NCBI RefSeq assembly: GCF_014191985.1
Contig: NZ_JACHXI010000006.1
Span: forward strand, 124,001 to 188,000
Direction: 5' to 3'
DNA: 64,000 nt
Origin: Azomonas macrocytogenes
GTDB taxonomy: Bacteria; Pseudomonadota; Gammaproteobacteria; Pseudomonadales; Pseudomonadaceae
Translations under genes and position numbers: made by a program
Shown: positions 55,853-64,000 of the stretch, piece after piece
Numbering within the stretch: the first letter of the stretch is position 1
Layout of the letters: each line of letters begins with the position of its first letter
Notes under the pieces: generated by a model
Seen by the model: only the letters and a program-made list of their open reading frames with translations
The model's database searches: none
What the model was told of the DNA's origin: nothing

Positions 55853-57333
55853 ACACTCGGCTACCCTGGCTCATTGCCGTCATCAGCCTGCTCGTCGCGC
55901 TGGCAGCAATGGCCTATGCCTTCTACCCACGTCATGCGCAGTCGCCGGCAGCGCATCCACCGGCCATGCCTGACGAACCCAAGGTGCTCTACTGGTACGA
56001 TCCCATGGCTCCGCAGCAGCATTTCGACCGGCCCGGCAAATCGCCCTTCATGGATATGGACCTGGTGCCGCGTTACGCCGAGGGCGAGGCCGAAAGCCCG
56101 GGTATTCGTGTCGACGCCAACGTAGCGCAGAATCTTGGTATGCGCCTGGCCAGGGTCACGCAACAACACTTCAGCCAGACGCTGGACGTCAGCGGTGTGT
56201 TGACCTTCGACGCGCGTAATGTCGCCTTGGTGCAGGCGCGTAGTAATGGCTTCGTCGAGCGTGTCTATGCCCGCGCCCCGGAGGATCTGGTTGCCAAAGG
56301 CGCGCCGCTGGCCGATTTGCTGGTGCCCGAATGGGGGGCGGTGCAGGAGGAATTCCTGGCCCTGCGCGGGTTGGGTCAGCCGGCCTTGCTGACCGCCGCG
56401 CGCCAGCGCATGCGTCTGGCCGGGATGCCGGGCGAACTGATCGCTCGTGTCGAGAAAACCGGCAAGGTGCAGGCGATCTGGACCGTTACCGCGCCGATTG
56501 CCGGGGTGCTGGAAAGCCTCGAGGTGCGCGAAGGCATGACCCTGGTAGCCGGTCAGCCGCTGGCGCGAATCAATGGCTTGAGCACCGTCTGGCTAGAGAT
56601 CGCGGTGCCCGAGGCGCAAAGCGCCGGGCTGGCTGCCGGCCAAACGGTCGAGGCGCATTTACCGGCGCTTCCCGGTGAAATCTTGCACGGGCGTATCGCG
56701 GCCCTGTTGCCCCTGGCGAGTCTGGATAGCCGCAGTGTGCGGATACGGGTCGAGCTGCCCAATACACACGCACGGTTGCGACCCGGTATGACGGCGCAGG
56801 TACAACTGCAGCCGGGTTCCGAGCGCAGCGTGTTGGTCGTGCCCAGCGAAGCGGTAATCCGCACCGGCAAGCGCAATCTGGTCATGCTGGCTGAAGCGGC
56901 AGGCCGCTATCGGCCGGTGGAAATCCGTATCGGTCGCGACACCGGTGATTTCACCGAAGTGCTGGACGGTCTTGCCGAAGGCCAGCAGGTGGTGGCCTCC
57001 GGGCAGTTTCTGCTGGACTCCGAAGCCAGCCTGCGCGGCCTTGGCGTCCCGTCGTCGGACCGGCGAGCGGTAGCCGCGCAACCGGCACTGCATGAGTCCG
57101 AGGGCACCATTGTCGGCCTGGAGGGCGGCCTGATCGCTATTTCCCATGGCCCGTTCAAGAGCCTTGGCATGCCTGGCATGAGTATGCCGTTTCCGCTGGC
57201 CGATCCGGCGCTGGCCACGGGGCTGGCGGTGGGAGACCGGGTTCGTTTCGCCGTCGAGCAGACTGATGACGGGCTCTTGATTCGGCGGATCGAGAAGCTG
57301 CCCGCCGTTGGCCACGAGGGACACCAGCCATGA
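55849..57333 (+). CDS. cusB: RND periplasmic adaptor with fused CusF-like domain
   Basis: A 494-residue adaptor. After an N-terminal membrane anchor ([17 protein letters not shown]) comes a heavy-metal-binding segment [31 protein letters not shown] (residues about 45-75), then the barrel-sandwich/lipoyl and beta-barrel domains ([23 protein letters not shown]). The last 70 residues, [33 protein letters not shown], form a second CusF-like metal-binding domain with His and Met ligands. It transfers copper or silver to the pump. cusA starts with an ATGA-type overlap. Confidence 0.87.
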   Translation: MNTRLPWLIAVISLLVALAAMAYAFYPRHAQSPAAHPPAMPDEPKVLYWYDPMAPQQHFDRPGKSPFMDMDLVPRYAEGEAESPGIRVDANVAQNLGMRLARVTQQHFSQTLDVSGVLTFDARNVALVQARSNGFVERVYARAPEDLVAKGAPLADLLVPEWGAVQEEFLALRGLGQPALLTAARQRMRLAGMPGELIARVEKTGKVQAIWTVTAPIAGVLESLEVREGMTLVAGQPLARINGLSTVWLEIAVPEAQSAGLAAGQTVEAHLPALPGEILHGRIAALLPLASLDSRSVRIRVELPNTHARLRPGMTAQVQLQPGSERSVLVVPSEAVIRTGKRNLVMLAEAAGRYRPVEIRIGRDTGDFTEVLDGLAEGQQVVASGQFLLDSEASLRGLGVPSSDRRAVAAQPALHESEGTIVGLEGGLIAISHGPFKSLGMPGMSMPFPLADPALATGLAVGDRVRFAVEQTDDGLLIRRIEKLPAVGHEGHQP

Positions 57334-60300
57334 TTGCCGCATTGATTCGCTGGTCGATCGGTAATCGCTTGCTGGTCTTGCTGGCGACGCTGTTCGTGGT
57401 CGCCTGGGGCATCTGGGCGGTGCGACAGACGCCGGTCGATGCGTTGCCTGATCTTTCCGACGTGCAGGTGATCGTACGCACACCGTTTCCCGGTCAAGCG
57501 CCGCAGATCGTCGAGAATCAAATCACCTATCCGCTGACCACCACCATGCTGTCGGTGCCGGGTGCCAAGACCGTGCGCGGTTATTCCTTCTTCGGCGACA
57601 GCTACGTCTACGTCCTGTTCGAGGATGGCACCGACCTTTATTGGGCACGCTCGCGGGTGCTGGAATACCTGAGCCAGGTACAAAGCCGCCTGCCGGCTGG
57701 CGTAACCCCGGCACTGGGGCCGGATGCCACCGGCGTTGGCTGGATTTACCAATATGCCCTGGTGGATCGCCGTGGCGGGCACGATCTGGCCCAGTTGCGT
57801 TCGTTGCAGGACTGGTTTCTGCGCTTTGAGCTGAAAACCCTGCCCAACGTCGCCGAAGTGGCGGCTATTGGCGGCATGGTGCGCCAGTATCAGGTGCAGC
57901 TCGATCCGCTGAAGATGGCCAGCCTCGGTATTACCCAGCAGCAGATTGCCCAGGCAATCCAGGCCGCCAACCAGGAAACCGGCGGCAGCGTGGTGGAACT
58001 GGCCGAGGCCGAATACATGGTGCGGGCCTCTGGCTATCTGCAAACACTGGCGGACTTTCGCGCCATCCCGCTACGGCTGGATACCAATGGCGTTCCGGTG
58101 ACCCTGGGCGAGGTCGCCACAATCCGGCTCGGCCCGGAAATGCGCCGGGGCATCGCGGAGCTGGACGGCGAAGGCGAAGTGGCCGGCGGTGTGGTGATTC
58201 TGCGCAGCGGCAAGAACGCCCGTGCCACCATCGAAGCGGTGCGCAGCAAACTGGCCGAATTGCAGAAAAGCCTGCCGGACGGAGTGGAAATCGTCACCAC
58301 CTATGACCGCGGCCAACTGATCGACCGCGCCGTGGACAACCTCAGCCACAAGCTGGTCGAGGAGTTCATCGTGGTGGCGCTGGTCTGCGGACTGTTTCTC
58401 TGGCACCTGCGCTCGTCGCTGGTGGCCATCGTCTCGCTGCCGGTGGGCGTGCTGATCGCCTTCATCGTCATGCAGCGCCAGGGCGTGAATGCCAACATCA
58501 TGTCGCTGGGCGGGATTGCCATCGCCGTCGGTGCCATGGTCGATGCCGCCCTGGTAATGATCGAAAACGCCCATAAGCACATCGAAGCCTGGCGCGCGGC
58601 TAATCCGAAACAGGCGTTGCAGGGCGCGGCGCACTGGCAGGTGATCGCCGAAGCGGCAGTGGAAGTCGGACCGGCGTTGTTCTTCAGTTTGCTGATCATC
58701 ACCCTGTCGTTCATCCCGGTGTTTACTCTGGAGGCGCAGGAAGGCCGTCTGTTCGGCCCGCTGGCCTTCACCAAGACTTACGCCATGGCGGCGGCAGCGG
58801 CGCTGTCGGTGACGCTGGTGCCGGTGCTGATGGGATACTGGATTCGCGGCAAGATTCCGAATGAGGCGCGCAACCCGCTCAACCGGTTGCTGATTCACCT
58901 CTACCGACCGGCACTGGACCGCGTACTGCGCTGGCCGAAGCTCACCCTGGCGGTGGCGTTGCTGGCCCTGCTCACCACACTCTGGCCCGCATCGCGACTG
59001 GGCGGGGAGTTCCTGCCACCCCTGGACGAGGGCGATCTGCTCTATATGCCCACAGCCTTGCCGGGCCTGTCGGCACGCAAGGCCGGTGAATTGCTGCAAC
59101 AGACCGACCGATTGATCAGGAGCGTACCGGAAGTGGCGCAAGTGTTCGGCAAGGCCGGGCGGGCTGACAGCGCCACCGATCCGGCACCCTTGGAAATGTT
59201 CGAAACCACTATCCAGTTCAAGCCGCGTGACCAGTGGCGGCCTGGCATGACTGCGGAACAACTGATCGAGGAACTGGACCGCCGGGTACGCGTGCCGGGG
59301 CTGGCGAATTTGTGGGTTCCACCGATCCGCAACCGCATCGACATGCTCGCCACCGGGATCAAGAGTCCCATCGGGGTCAAAGTCGCGGGTAGTCATCTGG
59401 CGCAGATCGATGCGGCCACCCAGCACATCGAACATATCGCCAAAAACGTATCCGGGGTCACCTCGGCGCTGGCCGAGCGGTTGACTGGCGGGCGTTACCT
59501 CGATGTGCAGATCGACCGCGCCAGGGCTGCTCGTTATGGCCTGAATATCGACGCTGTGCAGGCCATCGTCGCTGGTGCCGTGGGCGGGCAGAATGTTGGC
59601 GAGACGGTGGAAGGGCTGGCGCGCTATCCGATCAACCTGCGCTATCCCCGCGAATGGCGCGATTCGCTGGACGGCTTGCGTCAATTGCCGATCTACACGC
59701 CGCAGGGTAGTCAGATCACCCTGGGCACAGTGGCGAAGGTCGAGATCAGTGACGGCCCGCCGATGCTGAAAAGCGAAAATGCGCGACTGTCCGGCTGGGT
59801 CTATATCGACGTGCGTGGCCGCGATCTGGCCTCGGTGGTCGCCGACCTGCGCCAGGCCATCGCCGCGCAAATCCAGCTGGAACCGGGCATGAGCCTGAGC
59901 TATTCCGGCCAGTTCGAATACCTGGAGCGCGCCACCGCTCGCCTGCAACTGGTGGTACCGGCGACCCTGGCGATCATTCTGGTGCTGCTCTATCTGACCT
60001 TCGGCAGCGTCGGCGAGGCGCTCCTGATCATGGTGACCTTGCCGTTCGCCTTGATCGGTGGGATCTGGCTGCTCTACCTGCTGGGTTATCACCTGTCGGC
60101 GGCCACCGGGGTCGGTTTCATCGCCCTGGCCGGGGTTGCCGCCGAGTTCGGCGTGATCATGCTGCTTTACCTGAAACACGCCTGGGCCGAGCAACGTGCC
60201 GCCGGGCGCGGCGATGAAGTCGCGCTGCTCGCGGCCATCCGCATCGGTGCCGTGCAGCGCGTGCGGCCCAAGGCGATGACGGTGGCCACCATCGTCGCCG

Positions 60301-60491
60301 GCCTGCTGCCAATCCTTTTAGCCAGCGGTACCGGCAGCGAAATCATGAGCCGCATCGCCGCACCCATGGTCGGCGGCATGCTCAGCGCACCGCTGCTATC
60401 TCTTTTTGTCTTGCCGGCGGCCTATCGACTGATCGAGCGCCGGCGTCTTTCCCACACTACTTCGATCACTGAAACAGGAGTCCTTCCATGA
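57330..60491 (+). CDS. cusA: Copper/silver RND efflux pump (CusA, HME type)
   Basis: A 1053-residue inner-membrane RND pump with twelve membrane segments. Features: N-terminal [24 protein letters not shown], the large periplasmic loops, and the proton relay in [17 protein letters not shown] at residues about 401-417, which matches the copper/silver (HME4) subgroup rather than the CzcA subgroup. [19 protein letters not shown] marks the second half. It takes copper from the CusB adaptor and exports it through CusC. It overlaps the downstream cusF by ATGA. Confidence 0.92.
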   Translation: MIAALIRWSIGNRLLVLLATLFVVAWGIWAVRQTPVDALPDLSDVQVIVRTPFPGQAPQIVENQITYPLTTTMLSVPGAKTVRGYSFFGDSYVYVLFEDGTDLYWARSRVLEYLSQVQSRLPAGVTPALGPDATGVGWIYQYALVDRRGGHDLAQLRSLQDWFLRFELKTLPNVAEVAAIGGMVRQYQVQLDPLKMASLGITQQQIAQAIQAANQETGGSVVELAEAEYMVRASGYLQTLADFRAIPLRLDTNGVPVTLGEVATIRLGPEMRRGIAELDGEGEVAGGVVILRSGKNARATIEAVRSKLAELQKSLPDGVEIVTTYDRGQLIDRAVDNLSHKLVEEFIVVALVCGLFLWHLRSSLVAIVSLPVGVLIAFIVMQRQGVNANIMSLGGIAIAVGAMVDAALVMIENAHKHIEAWRAANPKQALQGAAHWQVIAEAAVEVGPALFFSLLIITLSFIPVFTLEAQEGRLFGPLAFTKTYAMAAAAALSVTLVPVLMGYWIRGKIPNEARNPLNRLLIHLYRPALDRVLRWPKLTLAVALLALLTTLWPASRLGGEFLPPLDEGDLLYMPTALPGLSARKAGELLQQTDRLIRSVPEVAQVFGKAGRADSATDPAPLEMFETTIQFKPRDQWRPGMTAEQLIEELDRRVRVPGLANLWVPPIRNRIDMLATGIKSPIGVKVAGSHLAQIDAATQHIEHIAKNVSGVTSALAERLTGGRYLDVQIDRARAARYGLNIDAVQAIVAGAVGGQNVGETVEGLARYPINLRYPREWRDSLDGLRQLPIYTPQGSQITLGTVAKVEISDGPPMLKSENARLSGWVYIDVRGRDLASVVADLRQAIAAQIQLEPGMSLSYSGQFEYLERATARLQLVVPATLAIILVLLYLTFGSVGEALLIMVTLPFALIGGIWLLYLLGYHLSAATGVGFIALAGVAAEFGVIMLLYLKHAWAEQRAAGRGDEVALLAAIRIGAVQRVRPKAMTVATIVAGLLPILLASGTGSEIMSRIAAPMVGGMLSAPLLSLFVLPAAYRLIERRRLSHTTSITETGVLP

Positions 60492-60817
60492 ACATCCTCA
60501 TCCCCATTTTTGCTTCGCTTGTTGTGCTGCCTGTTGCATACGCCGACCATCCGGAGCATGGAGACCATGCCTCGGTGGTGCAGAAAGCCGCCACTGAAAC
60601 CGTCAGCACCAGCGGTACGGTAAAACAGATCGACAAGGAAAACGGCGCCCTCGTTATCGCCCACGAAGCAGTGCCGGCGCTGCAATGGCCGGCGATGACC
60701 ATGCCGTTCAAAGCCACTGCTGAGCAACTGACGCAAGTCGAGGTGGGCGAAAAGGTGGATTTCGAATTCAGCACAGAGGGTGTGGCTTCCATCGTTTCCA
60801 TCGGCGAAGCCGACTGA
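60488..60817 (+). CDS. cusF: Periplasmic copper-binding chaperone CusF
   Basis: A 109-residue periplasmic protein with a signal peptide ending at PVAYA. The CusF fold carries the Cu/Ag ligands: His in LVIAHEAV (residue about 58), Trp in LQWPAM and two Met in AMTMPF (residues about 68-72), the Met/His/Trp set known in CusF. It ferries copper to the pump and follows cusA with a short overlap. The mature N-terminus DHPEHGDH adds a His-rich motif. Confidence 0.9.
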   Translation: MNILIPIFASLVVLPVAYADHPEHGDHASVVQKAATETVSTSGTVKQIDKENGALVIAHEAVPALQWPAMTMPFKATAEQLTQVEVGEKVDFEFSTEGVASIVSIGEAD

Positions 60818-61144
60818 TTCATCTCGCTAAAAGCCTGCTCTCTGCAGGTTCTTTCACCCGTGCGGGCGTGAGCACGTTGCGTGCGCCTGCCATTTTGCGG
60901 ACGACTCAGGAGATGACTTCCGCTTGCCAGTTTGGGGGGGATTTCTTCTGGTGCCTGGATAAGCCGGATGATCGTGGTCGGCAACGGCTTGGGCAGGATG
61001 CTGGATTCGCAGAGAGAGTGGGGAGCCGGGTGAAAAGGACGGGTGGAAACGTCAGTTCGTCATATCGAATCCGGCTGGTGGAGCACCTGTAGCAGCCACC
61101 AGGCTGGATTCGATCATCACGACGCAGCCATTGGCAGGAGTGCC
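60818..61144. other. Intergenic region between cusF and glycine-zipper gene
   Basis: 327 bases between the convergent cusF and the glycine-zipper gene. It begins with a terminator-like hairpin. No ORF with good coding character, RNA gene or further repeat was seen, so the remaining sequence holds nothing that I recognise. Confidence 0.4.
60834..60855 (+). terminator. Short terminator hairpin after cusF
   Basis: CCTGC-TCTCT-GCAGG followed by TTCTTTC lies 16 bases after the cusF stop. The stem is only 5 bp, so this is a modest intrinsic terminator for the cus operon. Confidence 0.5.
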
Positions 61145-61498
61145 TCAGTTGATCTGAGGCTGAATCCGGCCACGTACCACATCGACGTCCTGACCGATTT
61201 GGTATTCCCGATTGGGCGAGCGAATCCACACATCCCGATTGTCTTCCGTGCGCACGATATAAGCCTTCTGGCTACCGCCCACGGCTTTCTGCGTTTCACC
61301 ACCGGCGAAGAAACCCGCCACGCTGCCAGCTACCGCTCCGATCGGACCGCCAGCGGCAGCACCAAGCATCATGGTGGAGAGTGCGCCATAGCCTTTGCCG
61401 ATGCTGGTATCTTCTTTTTCCATCATGATTTCAGCGGCGTTGGCGGTGACGCTTCCAGCAAGGAACATGTAGAGGGAGAGGTGAGCAAATTTCTTCAT
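61145..61498 (-). CDS. Exported glycine-zipper protein
   Basis: A 117-residue protein with a signal peptide (ending SVTANA). The middle has a glycine-zipper pattern (GALSTMMLGAAAGGPIGAVAGSVAGFFAGG) that can cross or insert in a membrane. The C-terminal part (KAYIVRTEDNRDVWIRSPNREYQIGQDVDVVRGRI) looks like a small beta domain found in Gly-zipper outer-membrane proteins. A GGAGAA ribosome site precedes the ATG. Function is unknown; it may be a stress-related envelope protein. Confidence 0.7.
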   Translation of the reverse strand: MKKFAHLSLYMFLAGSVTANAAEIMMEKEDTSIGKGYGALSTMMLGAAAGGPIGAVAGSVAGFFAGGETQKAVGGSQKAYIVRTEDNRDVWIRSPNREYQIGQDVDVVRGRIQPQIN

Positions 61499-61699
61499 AG
61501 GAGAATTCCTTCTGCACAGTGGCGTTGTCGTCTTGTTCCGACTGATACAGAAACTGTGCCAAGTTGCCGCACATGAAAGAATGGGCCTTTCTGACTTAGA
61601 TCAATGAAGTTTTCCTTTTGTTCGTTCGACAATGGTGCCTTTCCTAAACGGAATTAACCAAAACAGTGCGAAAATCGGAAAGTGGACTACTTTTAGCGC

Positions 61700-61948
61700 T
61701 TCCGATCCACGCTCTGGATGATGTCGGACCTGGTCTGCATTGCACGGACCGGCAGGTGCAGCGGATGCACCATAGGTTTCATTTCTTCTTTGCATGCCTG
61801 AAAAAAGATCAAGAATGACGGACAGGCTGCCGGCTGGACGCGCCAGATCTTCGGAACTGGCGGTGGACCGGGCCGAAGCGGGATGTGAAACCGTTTCTCT
61901 TCGTGGTTTTCGCCCGAATCCGGCGGTTGTCGGATTCGGGTTTTTTTT
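61700..61948 (+). ncRNA. Possible GGA-rich (Rsm-like) small RNA
   Basis: The plus strand here has no gene but ends in a perfect intrinsic terminator. It contains about nine GGA triplets, one placed in the loop of a clear hairpin GGTGCA-GCGGA-TGCACC (61755-61771), as expected for RsmA/CsrA-binding RNAs such as RsmY/RsmZ. Others are at 61726, 61746, 61820, 61835, 61853, 61865 and 61881. I see no GacA upstream box, and the count alone is not much above chance, so the call is tentative. The 5' end is a guess. Confidence 0.3.
61913..61948 (+). terminator. Strong intrinsic terminator without an annotated plus-strand gene
   Basis: A perfect 10-bp stem CCCGAATCCG / CGGATTCGGG with an 8-base loop, followed by eight T on the plus strand. 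The minus strand has no T-run after the hairpin, so it acts on a plus-strand transcript. Confidence 0.9.
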
Positions 61949-61971
61949 GCCTGCTGTTGGGTCGCTTCTAT

Positions 61972-62766
<795 letters not shown>

Positions 62767-62899
62767 TCAGGGGGCAGCAGACGAGCCCTTTATGATGTGG
62801 CGACCAGCCAGTCTTCGGGGTGGTGCCGATCATGGCAAGTGTAGCGGTTCGCCTGGCCAACCCGGTTAGAATGCCGGTCATACCCCGGGAGTCCCGCTG

Positions 62900-63352
62900 A
62901 TGATCAATGCCAAACTGCTCCAACTCGTGGTCGAAGCCAGTAATGACGGAATCGTGGTTACCGAACAGAAAGGTGACGACAATATCCTGATCTACGCCAA
63001 TCCGGCTTTCGAGCGTTTGACCGGTTTTACGGCCGAGGAAATTCTTTACAAAGACTGCAGGTTTCTGCAGGGCGAGGAAGGTGGCCAGGCGAACGCTGCA
63101 GTGCTGCGCGAGGCGATCAGCAATCGTCAGCCATGCCGGCGCGTTATTCGCAACTACCGCAAGGACGGTACGCCGTTCTGGAACGAGCTGTCGATTTCAC
63201 CGGTATTCAATGAAGGTGATTCGCTTACCTATTTCATTGGCATTCAGAAGGATGTTACCGCCGAGGTGGAGGCCATGGAGCGGGTGCAGCAGTTGGAGGC
63301 CGAGTTGCAGCGTCTCCAGTTCGAGCTGGCTGCTCTGCGCGCCCTGCTGTAG
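62900..63352 (+). CDS. Short LOV photoreceptor protein (PpSB1-like)
   Basis: A 150-residue protein that is almost only a LOV domain, close to PpSB1-LOV of P. putida. It binds FMN and senses blue light. The adduct-forming cysteine is Cys53 in YKDCRFLQGEE. Other flavin-site blocks are YANPAFERLTGF, YRKDGTPFWNELSISPV and YFIGIQKDVT. A C-terminal coiled coil (QQLEAELQRLQFELAALRALL) serves dimerisation, with no effector domain. It is convergent with the LitR-like gene, 5 bases apart, which suggests a blue-light-controlled regulator pair. Confidence 0.9.
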   Translation: MINAKLLQLVVEASNDGIVVTEQKGDDNILIYANPAFERLTGFTAEEILYKDCRFLQGEEGGQANAAVLREAISNRQPCRRVIRNYRKDGTPFWNELSISPVFNEGDSLTYFIGIQKDVTAEVEAMERVQQLEAELQRLQFELAALRALL

Positions 63353-63357
63353 TCGGT

Positions 63358-64000
63358 TCAGGTATCCAGCTGTCCGGCCAGGAATCGCTGCAGGCGGTTC
63401 TGCAGACCCGGTCCGACCCGGCCCAGGCAGGCGATGGGGGTTCCGGCAAAGCTGTCCCGGCTCAGTTCGGCCGCTTCGCCGGCCAGGGCCAGCGGGCAGT
63501 CCAGGATCATGGCCAGTCTGGTGAGCTGGCGTGGCAAGTCGCTTGCGCCGGGATGGTTGGAATAGAGCACCAGCCCCTGTGGCCTGGTACGCTCGCAGAC
63601 CAAGCCGAGTTCCTCCAGCGGTTGCCCCATGGCCAGCACGCCGACCGCCAGGCTGTCACCGGTCAGCAGCAGGCCGGCGACCAGCAATTCGAGTTCGTGG
63701 CAGTGGGTGGGAACCGCAGCCAGTAATACGCGATTGGCGGTTTGTGGCCGCGCCAGCAGCAATCGCTGCAGAACCCGTGCGCGGAGGAAGCCGTCAAGGA
63801 ACAGCCATTCGCTGGTGCCGCCGAATTCGTGATGCCGCCGCGACAGGTCTTGCCAGACTGGCAGCAGGATTTCGTTGAATGCCAGGTGCGTCGGCCAGGT
63901 GGCGAATACCTGGCCGTAGATCCGCTCCAGGGCCGCTTCATCGAAGCCGCTCGTAGCGTGCCGGATCTGTACTTGCCACTCGCTCCATTCATGATTGGCG
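63358..64000 (-). CDS. MerR/LitR-type regulator with B12-binding-like domain (N-terminus outside window)
   Basis: The last 213 residues of a larger protein, open to the window edge. The text EWLFLDGFLRARVLQRLLL is a helical-bundle part, followed by a B12-binding-like Rossmann fold (RVLLAAVPTHCHELELLVAGLLL and a final GRVGPGLQNRLQRFLAGQ). The cobalamin motif ExHxxG of CarH is altered to HCHELE, which suggests loss of B12 binding as in class II LitR proteins of pseudomonads. The DNA-binding MerR domain is expected upstream, outside the window. Partner of the convergent LOV gene. Confidence 0.75.
   Translation of the reverse strand, partial: ANHEWSEWQVQIRHATSGFDEAALERIYGQVFATWPTHLAFNEILLPVWQDLSRRHHEFGGTSEWLFLDGFLRARVLQRLLLARPQTANRVLLAAVPTHCHELELLVAGLLLTGDSLAVGVLAMGQPLEELGLVCERTRPQGLVLYSNHPGASDLPRQLTRLAMILDCPLALAGEAAELSRDSFAGTPIACLGRVGPGLQNRLQRFLAGQLDT

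Larger units (their letters stand above)
61499..61971. other. Non-coding region with possible small RNA
   Basis: 473 bases with no convincing protein gene. It contains the GGA-rich small RNA candidate and the strong plus-strand terminator described separately. The part 61499-61690 is AT-richer and should carry the promoter of the glycine-zipper gene on the minus strand and perhaps that of the RNA on the plus strand. Confidence 0.5.

Noticed and set aside
58071-60194. A 707-codon open frame on the minus strand
   Set aside because: It is antisense to cusA; Gln/His/Arg-rich text of this type is a shadow of GC-rich membrane-protein coding.
61601-61795. Small minus-strand ORF of 64 codons
   Set aside because: No ribosome site, no family and poor coding character; it overlaps the non-coding RNA candidate region.

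Overview
The window is a GC-rich gammaproteobacterial chromosome segment, very likely Pseudomonas in the broad sense (including the former P. stutzeri group). The main evidence is the block comM-ubiK-glnK-amtB-yjbQ-sutA-HAD-xerC-DUF484-dapF-lysA-lptM-cyaY, which matches the P. aeruginosa order as I remember it, together with SutA, an OprD porin, a P. putida-type short LOV protein and the GntR/GntK/GntP cluster. No rRNA, tRNA, CRISPR array or intact insertion sequence was seen.

Layout. 0-4.4 kb: the 5' part of a very large CobN/HmuS-like gene with a signal peptide, behind a clear cobalamin riboswitch (minus strand). 4.5-8.8 kb: a DUF2501 protein, an unknown gene, and ldhA-lldP for lactate. 8.9-14.3 kb: recB-recD with no recC next to them. 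14.3-16.5 kb: arsR-arsB-arsC. 16.6-17.4 kb: a YhfG-type antitoxin followed by a Fic toxin gene that has lost its catalytic motif. 17.4-21 kb: an Alx/TerC membrane protein and a soluble GAF-GAF-PAS histidine kinase. 21.3-24.5 kb: the gluconate system gntR / gntK-gntP. 24.8-28.5 kb: a small unknown protein, a Tat-exported aldo/keto reductase, a PRISE-type reductase and phnN. 28.7-39.4 kb: the conserved core block, including a sigma-54 promoter for glnK-amtB, followed by a DedA-family gene.

39.4-53.2 kb looks like an accessory island. It holds an OprD porin, a LysR regulator and a compact, largely translationally coupled operon: polar amino-acid ABC transporter (binding protein, two permeases, ATPase), D-2-hydroxyacid dehydrogenase, aminotransferase, cysteine-dioxygenase-like cupin, YfcG-type glutathione transferase, four-domain rhodanese protein and cystathionine-lyase-type PLP enzyme. 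The AT-rich leader of about 170 bp before the porin is repeated, with the same order and spacing, before the ABC operon, so the two are probably co-regulated. I infer a scavenging system for an organosulfur amino acid (disulfide, thioether or mercapto-acid); the substrate is not known. The right edge carries a broken alpha/beta-hydrolase gene, and two heptanucleotide tandem repeats flank the end of the LysR gene.

53.2-64 kb: a DODA-type dioxygenase, a copper/silver efflux operon (Cys/His-rich exported protein, cusC, cusB with a fused CusF-like domain, cusA, cusF), a glycine-zipper protein, a possible GGA-rich small RNA ending in a strong terminator, an SDR gene, and a blue-light module of a short LOV protein convergent with a MerR/LitR-like regulator cut by the window end.
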